Shown here: in pieces, positions 1 through 5,372 of the stretch
Numbering within the stretch: position 1 is the stretch's first letter
Layout: the number at the start of each line of letters is the position of its first letter
Position numbers and translations under genes: made by a program
The notes under the pieces: model-generated
Databases searched by the model: none
The model's input: the letters and a program-made list of their open reading frames with translations, nothing else
What the model was told of the DNA's origin: nothing
Source: Cyanobacteria bacterium OH_CBB_238
GTDB lineage: Bacteria; Cyanobacteriota; Vampirovibrionia; Gastranaerophilales; Gastranaerophilaceae
DNA length: 21,577 nt
Reading direction: 5' to 3'
Assembly: GCA_023409995.1 (NCBI GenBank)
Contig: JAEYQN010000087.1
Span: forward strand, 1 to 21,577

Positions 1-320
1 TAACAAGTATATATACATCACAACAGATGTCAGATGCATATGAGTCATTGGGCGAGAATGCAAGTGAATCACAAATTGATACCAAAGTGAATCAAATGCA
101 AGCAATGATGGAGAAATATCAAGCTAAACAAGATGCACTAACATCATCAGATAGCGCAAGATTGGCAAGTATTCAAGTCATAGACAATCAGATTGACTTG
201 GAGATGAAGAAAATCGAGACAGAAATTAAGACAACGACAGCCGAGATGGAATCTGTGGAAAAAGCAGAAGATTCAGCAATCAAGGCAGCTGCACCGAAAT
301 ACAGCGGAGGCGCAGGTTAA
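1..320 (+). CDS. C-terminal part of an unrecognised coiled-coil protein (5' truncated by window edge)
   Basis: The reading frame is open from base 3 through the left edge, so the ATG at 27 is probably internal. No ribosome binding site precedes it. The visible ~105 residues are rich in Glu, Lys, Gln, Ala and Met and look almost wholly helical. Two coiled-coil stretches can be seen, around VNQMQAMMEKYQAKQDAL and from VIDNQIDLEMKKIE onward, and the protein ends in a Gly-rich tail, KYSGGAG. There are no Cys residues and no membrane segment in the visible part. A strong intrinsic terminator follows directly, so this is the last gene of its transcript. I do not recognise the family. It could be a secreted or structural helical protein, but that is only a guess from composition. 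Confidence 0.7.
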   Translation, partial: TSIYTSQQMSDAYESLGENASESQIDTKVNQMQAMMEKYQAKQDALTSSDSARLASIQVIDNQIDLEMKKIETEIKTTTAEMESVEKAEDSAIKAAAPKYSGGAG

Positions 321-330
321 GGAAGGAAAA

Positions 331-360
331 AAAGAGGGCTCATACGAGCCCTCTTTTTTA
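331..360 (+). terminator. Intrinsic terminator after the truncated coiled-coil gene
   Basis: A perfect GAGGGCTC / GAGCCCTC stem, extended by A-T pairs, has a 4-base ATAC loop and is followed by a run of six T. It begins 10 bases after the stop codon at 318-320 and ends that transcript. Confidence 0.92.
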
Positions 361-434
361 TTAATAAATTATTAACAATACGGTATTTATCCTTTATTTG
401 AAGTGCTTAAAATAAGTTATGTTTTTTTGTTTAT

Positions 435-464
435 TTGACAAAGTGCCATAAATCCCATTAGAAT
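435..464 (+). promoter_or_regulatory. Sigma-70-type promoter of the dtxR-like gene
   Basis: A perfect TTGACA (435-440) and TAGAAT (459-464) are separated by 18 bases. The expected start point is about 471, only ~3 bases before the ATG at 474 and ~9 before the alternative ATG at 480. No ribosome binding site fits in between, so the mRNA may be leaderless or nearly so. Confidence 0.65.
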
Positions 465-473
465 ATATGGAAT

Positions 474-932
474 ATGAAAATGGATTCTTTAAAAATAACT
501 GCAAGCCTAGAAGACTATCTAGAAGCTATTTATGAAATAATAGAAGAAAAGCAAGGTGTTAAAGCAATTGACATATCAAAGCGTCTTGGTGTTGGTAGAT
601 CGTCGGTTACAGAGGCTCTAAAAAATCTTGCGGATAAAAAGCTTGTAAATTATGGAAGATATGAAGTTATATCTCTCACTCACCTTGGTGAAAAAATAGC
701 TAAACGTGTCATAAAAAAACATGAGGCTCTATATTATTTCTTTTCAAAAATACTTGGCACGTCACCAGAAGAAGCCGAAGAAAATGCTTGCAAAGTAGAA
801 CATGTTATCTCTGAAAGTGCTTTTGACAGACTATTAGCATTGATTGAGTACAACAAACGAACACATGAAAGTTCTGAACAGTTTGAGAAAAATTTTCAGA
901 AATTTTATCAAAGTTTTCAAGCTGGAGATTAG
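474..932 (+). CDS. DtxR/MntR-family metal-dependent transcriptional regulator
   Basis: The 152-residue protein matches the DtxR/MntR two-domain layout: an N-terminal winged helix (about residues 8-72, recognition helix near GVGRSSVTEALKNL) and a metal-binding dimerisation domain (73-150). There is no C-terminal SH3-like domain, as in MntR. Residues aligning with known metal ligands are D14 and E17 (MntR-like), H83, C106 (DtxR-like), E109 and H110, so the site is a hybrid. Iron versus manganese cannot be decided from the residues. Convergent feoB, overlapping by 4 bases at the stop codons, points to iron. When metal-bound, such proteins repress uptake genes. Start choice is M1 or M3; neither has a Shine-Dalgarno, and the promoter sits immediately upstream. 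A second, divergent member lies at 20101-20619. Confidence 0.9.
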   Translation: MKMDSLKITASLEDYLEAIYEIIEEKQGVKAIDISKRLGVGRSSVTEALKNLADKKLVNYGRYEVISLTHLGEKIAKRVIKKHEALYYFFSKILGTSPEEAEENACKVEHVISESAFDRLLALIEYNKRTHESSEQFEKNFQKFYQSFQAGD

Positions 933-2818
933 AACATAAAGCCTAAGCATCTTGATATTATGGCACCAACGAGAACTGACACAGCGAATGTTGAGACCCA
1001 TAATACAATAGCTTCTTTTACGCCTCTTTCTTTAAAGATTACGATTAGTGTTGCAATACAAGGCACAAAAAGAGTTACAACTACCGAAGCAACCAATATT
1101 TGCAAAGGGGTCAAAACTGAAGCGGCTCCATTAATACCTGCCATTTCAAGCAATCCAACTGAAGCGAAGTCTCTTCTAATCAACCCCATAACAAATATAT
1201 CTGAAAATTTAGGTGGTAGGTGCAGCATAGTAACTACAATTGGAGACAAAGCTTTTTGTAGCCAATCTAGGACTCCCAAATATGCAAGAAGAGATATTAT
1301 AACTGATGTTACTGCAAATAAAGGAATAGCCTCTGCAACAAAATTCCAAACCCTATAGAATGTTTTTTCTAAAGTATTTTTTATAAGAGGAAGTCTAATT
1401 GGAGGTAAATCTATCAGCAAATCAGTAGCTTGTCCTTTTAATATTTTATTTAATGCAGTACCAGTTAAGATGATCAAAGAAAAGATCACCGCAATATAAA
1501 TCAACCAAACTTTTAGCCCTCCAACCGCAGCTAACAACGCCATAATAATACCTTGTTGAGCAGCACAAGGTATTGCTACACCAAGGATAGCAGTTGCAAT
1601 TGTTCGCTCTTTTTTAGTTCCCAAAATTCTTGTTGTAATTGTTCCCATCGCACCACAGCCAAAACCTAACAATAACGGAATTATTGCTCTTCCATTTAAG
1701 CCTATTTTATTCAAAATATTATCTGTTAAAACAGCAAGTCTGGGCAAATATCCTGAATCTTCGAGCAAAGCCATAAAAAAATAAAAGGCGGTAATTATCG
1801 GCAACAAGACTGCAAAGACAATTTCTATACTCATTGTCAAAACACCGAATTCACCAACCAAAACTTGCTTTACTACATCAAAACTAACAAATTGATTAAC
1901 AACTGATGTCACAGCTGGAATATAATATTTTTCTATTTCACCATACACATAATCAACAACCGAGCCAGCAACAAACACTCCTAGGAGTTGAAATAATAAA
2001 TACAAAATAAGAATTGCTGTAATGGATCCAATAATAGGATTAAGCAACCAACGTCCTAAAACTTCCCCAAAACGTTCCCTATACTCACCCTGTTTCACTA
2101 CTTCATTTATTAAATAACTTACCTGAGCAACCCTTTGAGAAAGAATCAAGTCTTTTAAATCGCTCGAGGTAGAGCCAGACTCTATATTTACAATTTGATC
2201 ATAGTATTCATCAGGCTCTTTATCAATAAAAGCTTCTTTAACTGCTGGGGTAATAAAACCAGAAACAACTTGTTTTTGTTCTCGTATTAGTTCAATAAGC
2301 TTTGCCAATCCCTGCTTATTTATTGCAACAGTTGAAATAACAGGAACTCCGAGTAATTGAGATAACTTATCACAATCAATCATTACACCGCGTTTATTTG
2401 CTTCATCAATTTGATTAACAACAACAATTAAAGGAAAACCAAGATCAATCACTTGTTTTGTAAGATATAAGTCACGATCAAGAGTCAAAGCACCAACAAC
2501 ATTTACGACAATATCCGCTGTTTTTAAAATTGTTTGCGTAACAATTTCGTCATCAGTGTAATTACCAAGGCTGTAGGCTCCAGGTGTATCAATTAGCTCA
2601 CCAAAATCACAGTGAGCAGTTGAAATATCAACTGTCGTACCAGGAAAATTGCTAACTTCTACATAAACACCAGACAAGTAATTAAAAATAACTGACTTGC
2701 CAACATTGGGATTCCCAATAAGTACAATTTTTGGAAGACACTCTTTTTTATTTTCACCACTAGTTACGACACAAGAATTAGAACAACTATTACAATTTTT
2801 ACAGCCAAATAAGCTCAT
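929..2818 (-). CDS. feoB: Ferrous iron transporter FeoB (atypical, with cysteine-rich N-terminus)
   Basis: A 629-residue inner-membrane Fe(II) importer with a cytoplasmic GTPase domain. Visible motifs are G1 GNPNVGKS (35-42), the switch FPGTT (58-62), G3 DTPG (77-80) and G4 NQID (135-138). A helical GDI-like linker (~180-250) and roughly nine hydrophobic segments follow. Before the GTPase is a short extension, GCKNCNSCSNSC (5-16), with five Cys. The permeation motifs differ from the E. coli type: GFGCGAMG stands where GFGCNVPA is usual, IPCAAQQ replaces the SCGARLP block, and the late VPCIATL motif is kept. The length is shorter than the usual 700-770. This suits a separate FeoB subgroup. It is transcribed behind feoA with a 5-base gap and no clear Shine-Dalgarno, so translation is probably coupled. 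The gene ends overlapping the stop of the convergent dtxR-like gene, with no terminator between. Confidence 0.94.
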   Translation of the reverse strand: MSLFGCKNCNSCSNSCVVTSGENKKECLPKIVLIGNPNVGKSVIFNYLSGVYVEVSNFPGTTVDISTAHCDFGELIDTPGAYSLGNYTDDEIVTQTILKTADIVVNVVGALTLDRDLYLTKQVIDLGFPLIVVVNQIDEANKRGVMIDCDKLSQLLGVPVISTVAINKQGLAKLIELIREQKQVVSGFITPAVKEAFIDKEPDEYYDQIVNIESGSTSSDLKDLILSQRVAQVSYLINEVVKQGEYRERFGEVLGRWLLNPIIGSITAILILYLLFQLLGVFVAGSVVDYVYGEIEKYYIPAVTSVVNQFVSFDVVKQVLVGEFGVLTMSIEIVFAVLLPIITAFYFFMALLEDSGYLPRLAVLTDNILNKIGLNGRAIIPLLLGFGCGAMGTITTRILGTKKERTIATAILGVAIPCAAQQGIIMALLAAVGGLKVWLIYIAVIFSLIILTGTALNKILKGQATDLLIDLPPIRLPLIKNTLEKTFYRVWNFVAEAIPLFAVTSVIISLLAYLGVLDWLQKALSPIVVTMLHLPPKFSDIFVMGLIRRDFASVGLLEMAGINGAASVLTPLQILVASVVVTLFVPCIATLIVIFKERGVKEAIVLWVSTFAVSVLVGAIISRCLGFMF

Positions 2819-2823
2819 ATTAA

Positions 2824-3039
2824 TTACTCAATGCTAACATATATTTTTTTTGCTAAAGAGTTACCAACAGCCATTCTTTGTTGTTTTTTACCAATTATGA
2901 TAGGACCAACTTTTTCAATACATTTAACTTCTTCACCTGTAAACAATCCAAAACGCATTGTTTGGCATCTGGTATAATTATCCGCGAAGTCAGCAATTTT
3001 ACAAGTATCGCCTTTTTTTAATTCAGCTAGTGTTTTCAT
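2824..3039 (-). CDS. feoA: FeoA, small SH3-like partner of FeoB
   Basis: A 71-residue FeoA-domain protein. It opens with the typical LAELKKGDTCKIADF, has a central MRFGLFTGEEVKCIEK turn and ends with the strand-rich MAVGNSLAKKIYVSIE. FeoA is a cytoplasmic SH3-fold protein needed for FeoB-dependent ferrous iron uptake. It is first in a two-gene operon, with feoB 5 bases downstream. The leader is about 22 bases without an obvious Shine-Dalgarno. A TTGAAA/TACAAT promoter and a DtxR-like palindrome lie directly upstream, consistent with repression by the regulator at 474-932 or by its paralogue. Confidence 0.92.
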   Translation of the reverse strand: MKTLAELKKGDTCKIADFADNYTRCQTMRFGLFTGEEVKCIEKVGPIIIGKKQQRMAVGNSLAKKIYVSIE

Positions 3040-3054
3040 TGCAAATTCATTGTT

Positions 3055-3066
3055 TTAGTACACTAA
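3055..3066 (-). promoter_or_regulatory. Probable DtxR-family operator at the feoA start point
   Basis: Read on the minus strand this is TTAGTGTACTAA, a perfect 5-base inverted repeat (TTAGT/ACTAA) around two bases. It resembles the core TTAGG...CCTAA of DtxR/IdeR boxes. It lies just downstream of the feoA -10 element, over the predicted transcription start, where a repressor would block initiation. Binding by the local DtxR-like protein is inference. Confidence 0.5.
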
Positions 3067-3067
3067 C

Positions 3068-3096
3068 ATTGTATCACTCGCCAAACATTTTTTCAA
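3068..3096 (-). promoter_or_regulatory. feoAB promoter
   Basis: On the minus strand TTGAAA (3096-3091) and TACAAT (3073-3068) are separated by exactly 17 bases. The expected start is near 3061, giving a leader of about 22 bases to feoA. Confidence 0.75.
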
Positions 3097-3169
3097 TACT
3101 AATTATAAATATAAAAACAAATCTACATAGTTCCCAGAATATAAAGAATAGTACAAATTTTAACATGAT

Positions 3170-3199
3170 TTGCAAACAGGTGTATTAAAGCACTATAAT
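3170..3199 (+). promoter_or_regulatory. Promoter of the small secreted cysteine-rich protein gene
   Basis: TTGCAA (3170-3175) and a perfect TATAAT (3194-3199) are 18 bases apart. The start point would be near 3206, leaving a leader of about 37 bases that carries an ACGAGG ribosome binding site five bases before the ATG at 3243. Confidence 0.65.
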
Positions 3200-3204
3200 T
3201 ACTG

Positions 3205-3225
3205 TAACTATAAATATTAAAGTTA
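3205..3225. repeat. AT-rich inverted repeat over the predicted start of the small secreted protein gene
   Basis: TAACTATA and TAAAGTTA are an 8-base inverted repeat with one mismatch around five bases. The position over the start point would suit an operator. In such AT-rich DNA it could also be chance. Confidence 0.3.
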
Positions 3226-3242
3226 TAAATAACGAGGTCAGT

Positions 3243-3449
3243 ATGAAGAATTTTTTATTATCACTAATAGTACTTATTTGTTTATCAGCTTCAGCATTTG
3301 CTTATCCAGTAGCCTTCAACACCAAAACCTGCAAATACCACAAATTAAGCTGCACTTGGGCGCAAAAGTGTACAAAAAACTGCGTAAAAATAGATCATAA
3401 AGAGGCAATAAAGCTAGGTGGCAAACCTTGCAAAGTTTGCGGCGGATAA
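3243..3449 (+). CDS. Small secreted cysteine-rich protein, possible metal-binding domain
   Basis: A 68-residue protein with a classic signal peptide (KN then LLSLIVLICLSASAFA), cleavage expected after A20. The ~48-residue mature part has six Cys (30, 37, 43, 47, 63, 66) plus H33 and H52. It contains a CKYHKLSC segment and ends GGKPCKVCGG. The KYHxxxC ... EAxxxGxKPCKxC arrangement recalls the small zinc-ribbon-like modules found after secreted nucleases and in the Ada N-terminal family; here it stands alone. The mature protein would act in the periplasm or outside the cell. It is divergent from feoAB, with its own promoter. A metal-linked role is suggested by residues and neighbours, not shown. 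The convergent XRE gene ends 10 bases beyond its stop. Confidence 0.8.
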   Translation: MKNFLLSLIVLICLSASAFAYPVAFNTKTCKYHKLSCTWAQKCTKNCVKIDHKEAIKLGGKPCKVCGG

Positions 3450-3459
3450 GGCACTGTAT

Positions 3460-3678
3460 CTAATTATCAAATTTTGTCAACTCAGACACAGAAACACCTA
3501 AAGCATCTGCAATATCTATCAATGTATCTATATGAGGTTTTGAAAAGGCAATCTCGATTTTACCCATAAAATTCAATCCCTTACCTATTTTTTCGGCAAG
3601 CTCTTGTTGAGTTAGATTCCTTTCCTTTCTGAATCTTTTAATATTTTTACCAAGTTTTTTATAAAAATCATCGTTCAT
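3460..3678 (-). CDS. XRE-family (Cro/CI-type) helix-turn-helix regulator
   Basis: A 72-residue single-domain DNA-binding protein. The five-helix Cro/CI fold spans about residues 8-66, with the turn LTQQELAEKIGKGLNFMGKIE (23-43) and the closing DALGVSVSELTKF. No other domain is present, as in SinR-like or phage-type repressors and some antitoxins. The ATG at 3678 has no Shine-Dalgarno; a TATAAT at 3713-3708 on this strand is the likely -10. The control region holds AAAACGTAT repeats shared with the divergent 52-residue gene, so self-repression and control of that gene are likely. There is no toxin-like neighbour on the same strand. Confidence 0.88.
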   Translation of the reverse strand: MNDDFYKKLGKNIKRFRKERNLTQQELAEKIGKGLNFMGKIEIAFSKPHIDTLIDIADALGVSVSELTKFDN

Positions 3679-3732
3679 ACGTATAGTCTAAACGTAAACT
3701 TTTGTTAATTATACGTTTTGACAATACGTTTT
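3679..3732. promoter_or_regulatory. Operator cluster between XRE gene and 52-residue gene
   Basis: Two identical 9-base copies, ATACGTTTT at 3711-3719 and 3724-3732, lie four bases apart. Related half-copies, AACGTAAA (3691-3698) and ACGTATA (3679-3685), lie closer to the XRE start. The tandem pair overlaps both the TATAAT of the XRE gene (3713-3708, minus strand) and the TTGACA of the opposite gene (3718-3723). This layout is typical of a repressor controlling two divergent promoters. Confidence 0.6.
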
Positions 3733-3747
3733 ATGTTAAGTTATTAA
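3718..3747 (+). promoter_or_regulatory. Promoter of the 52-residue gene
   Basis: A perfect TTGACA (3718-3723) is followed after 18 bases by TATTAA (3742-3747). The expected start near 3754 gives a leader of about 23 bases with a full Shine-Dalgarno. The -35 is embedded in the repeated operator sequence. Confidence 0.55.
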
Positions 3748-3776
3748 CTAAATCATAAAACTAAAGGAGAATTTAA

Positions 3777-3935
3777 ATGCATATAGAAGACAGAGATGCC
3801 GAAATAGCAATGAACTTAAACCAAATAATATCATTAGCCGACTTAATTATGGATAAAGACGAAACAACAAGTACAAATATTTTAACTATTAGAGATTTAG
3901 CGGAAATTGGACTAAGAAAGATTTTAGATAAATAA
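3777..3935 (+). CDS. Unrecognised 52-residue protein, divergent partner of the XRE regulator
   Basis: A short gene with a strong ribosome binding site: AAGGAGA (3764-3770) lies seven bases before the ATG. The product begins MHIEDRDAEIAMNLNQII and ends IRDLAEIGLRKILDK. It is acidic in the first half and helical throughout, with an amphipathic C-terminal helix, and has no Cys, Trp, Phe or Tyr. I do not recognise the family. Its layout, divergent from a small XRE repressor across shared AAAACGTAT repeats, resembles cro/repressor or antitoxin-type switches. It could be a DNA-binding or protein-binding partner, or the output of the repressor. No terminator follows; the convergent tRNA-Leu ends six bases beyond its stop. 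Confidence 0.72.
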   Translation: MHIEDRDAEIAMNLNQIISLADLIMDKDETTSTNILTIRDLAEIGLRKILDK

Positions 3936-3941
3936 TTAAAA

Positions 3942-4022
3942 TGTCGTAGAAGGGACTTGAACCCTTACAGATTGCTCCACACGCCCCTCAAGCGTGCGCG
4001 TCTACCATTCCGCCACTACGAC
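3942..4022 (-). tRNA. tRNA-Leu (anticodon GAG)
   Basis: On the minus strand, acceptor strands GTCGTAG/CTACGAC pair perfectly. The D arm is GCGGAATGGTAGACGC, and the anticodon stem CACGC/GCGTG encloses loop TTGAGGG (anticodon GAG). The 14-base extra arm is typical of leucine tRNAs, and the T arm is AAGGG-TTCAAGT-CCCTT. The discriminator is A. CCA is not encoded, so it must be added by the CCA enzyme. Confidence 0.95.
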
Positions 4023-4042
4023 AAGGTTTAATTTCTCTATAA

Positions 4043-4071
4043 ATATTAATTGACTAAAAGAATTTAGTCAA
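4043..4071 (-). promoter_or_regulatory. Promoter of tRNA-Leu, embedded in a perfect palindrome
   Basis: On the minus strand TTGACT (4071-4066) and TAATAT (4048-4043) are 17 bases apart. Bases 4050-4071 form a perfect 9-base inverted repeat, TTGACTAAA / TTTAGTCAA, around AGAA, so a TTGACT hexamer faces both ways. The plus-strand copy has no good -10 at the right distance. Confidence 0.55.
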
Positions 4072-4140
4072 CAATGAAAAGAATTTACAAAGTTTACACC
4101 CTATAAGATTTCAGATAAAATTTTAGCTAGAGGAGAGTTC

Positions 4141-4752
4141 ATGAATTTTATCTGGTATTTTATAATTATTGTGTCTATTGTTGTTGGCGCATATACAGGC
4201 AAACTTAACGATGTTGTCAATTCTATTATGACAGGAGCTGAGACATCTATTCAGATAGTCATTTCAATTATGGGAATAATGGCTTTTTGGCTTGGAATAA
4301 TGAAAATCGCAGAAAAATCAGGAATTGTTGAATTCATATCAAAATTACTAAAACCAGCTGCAAAATGGCTCTTTCCTGAAGTTCCAGAAAATAACAAAGC
4401 CATTGGGGATGTAGCTATGAATTTCTCGGCAAATGCTCTTGGGCTAGCAAATGCTGCCACTCCCATAGGTATAAAAGCAATGGAAGAATTGCAAAAATTA
4501 AATATAGATAAAAATTCCGCATCAAACCCAATGTGTACCTTCTTAGCAATGAACACTGCAGGGTTTCAACTTGTTCCCGCAACAGCAATTGCTGTTTTAG
4601 CAGCAAATGGAGCAAAAAATCCAGCGGAAATTATAATTCCTACATTGATTGTCACAAGCATAACTTTTACACTCGCGGTATCAATGGCAAAAATTATGCA
4701 AAAAGTTTATCCGCCACAAACACCTCAAGAGGAGGTAGAAAAAAATGCATAG
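4141..4752 (+). CDS. spmA: Spore maturation protein A homologue (nucleoside-recognition/Gate domain membrane protein)
   Basis: A 203-residue integral membrane protein, close to the length of Bacillus SpmA. The hydrophobic N-terminus (WYFIIIVSIVVGAYTG) is followed by a Gate domain with the hallmark MNFSANALGLANAATPIGIKAM (~90-112). Then come FLAMNTAGFQLVPATAIAVLAANG and a last membrane helix near PTLIVTSITFTLAVSMA. In Bacillus, spmA and spmB are needed for spore core dehydration, but the pair is widespread in non-sporulating bacteria with unknown role. The start is fixed by AGGAG at 4131-4135. It overlaps spmB by 8 bases, so the two are surely co-translated. No sporulation genes accompany it here. 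Confidence 0.92.
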   Translation: MNFIWYFIIIVSIVVGAYTGKLNDVVNSIMTGAETSIQIVISIMGIMAFWLGIMKIAEKSGIVEFISKLLKPAAKWLFPEVPENNKAIGDVAMNFSANALGLANAATPIGIKAMEELQKLNIDKNSASNPMCTFLAMNTAGFQLVPATAIAVLAANGAKNPAEIIIPTLIVTSITFTLAVSMAKIMQKVYPPQTPQEEVEKNA

Positions 4753-5287
4753 TGTAAAAATAGTGCTAGATTGTATTTCCTTATGGACGTTACCGGTAAT
4801 CATATTAGTTATCCTTAGCTGGGCAATTATTAAAAAAGTACCAATCTATGAAGTTTTCGTGGAAGGGGCAAAAGACGGTGTAAAGGTCAGCATCAATATT
4901 GTTCCATATTTAGTGGCAATAATTGTAGCAATATCAATGCTTCGAGCCTCTGGTGCAATCGACTTATTTGCAAGCTCCTGTTCAAATATGCTAAACCATT
5001 TAAAAATCCCCGTTGACATACTACCCCTAGCTATAGTTCGGGCGCTTTCGGGCAGTGCAGCTTTAGGAATATTTTCAGAAATAGCGAAGACCCACGGGGC
5101 TGAAGACTATACAACAAAATTGGGTGCAATAATGTTAGGCAGCTCTGAAACAACTTTTTATGTACTGGCTGTATATTTTGGTTCAGTCGGCATAAAAAAA
5201 TACCGTTTCGCATTGGCAACAGGACTGTTTGCAGATATTGTAGGAATAATCGCATCAATAATTGTTGCGAAACTCTTTTTTATGTAA
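4745..5287 (+). CDS. spmB: Spore maturation protein B homologue (Gate domain membrane protein)
   Basis: A 180-residue membrane protein and partner of SpmA. Features include the N-terminal helix LWTLPVIILVILSWAI, the segment YEVFVEGAKDGVKVSINIVPYLVAIIVAISMLR, the Gate-type RALSGSAALGIFSE and LGAIMLGSSETTFYVLAVYFGSVG, and a C-terminal helix. The ATG at 4745 lies inside the end of spmA, with AAGAGGAGG (4727-4735) nine bases upstream. SpmA and SpmB probably form one membrane complex. The substrate is unknown; a nucleoside is suggested only by the domain name. No terminator is visible before glmU, 85 bases downstream. Confidence 0.92.
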   Translation: MHSVKIVLDCISLWTLPVIILVILSWAIIKKVPIYEVFVEGAKDGVKVSINIVPYLVAIIVAISMLRASGAIDLFASSCSNMLNHLKIPVDILPLAIVRALSGSAALGIFSEIAKTHGAEDYTTKLGAIMLGSSETTFYVLAVYFGSVGIKKYRFALATGLFADIVGIIASIIVAKLFFM

Positions 5288-5372
5288 AAAATGATGAAAT
5301 TAATTCAGTAAATTAAGCGCTTTTATTGTTTTTTATTATATGATAATTAGGTAGTTTTTTGAGAGCAGAATT

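Noticed and set aside
960..1358. 132-residue open frame on the plus strand
   Set aside because: Antisense to the conserved membrane part of feoB, with no ribosome binding site and Thr/Ile-rich shadow composition.
3460..3935. Prophage or integrative element around the XRE gene and tRNA-Leu
   Set aside because: No integrase, no repeated tRNA 3' end and no other phage gene; the neighbours are ordinary chromosomal genes.
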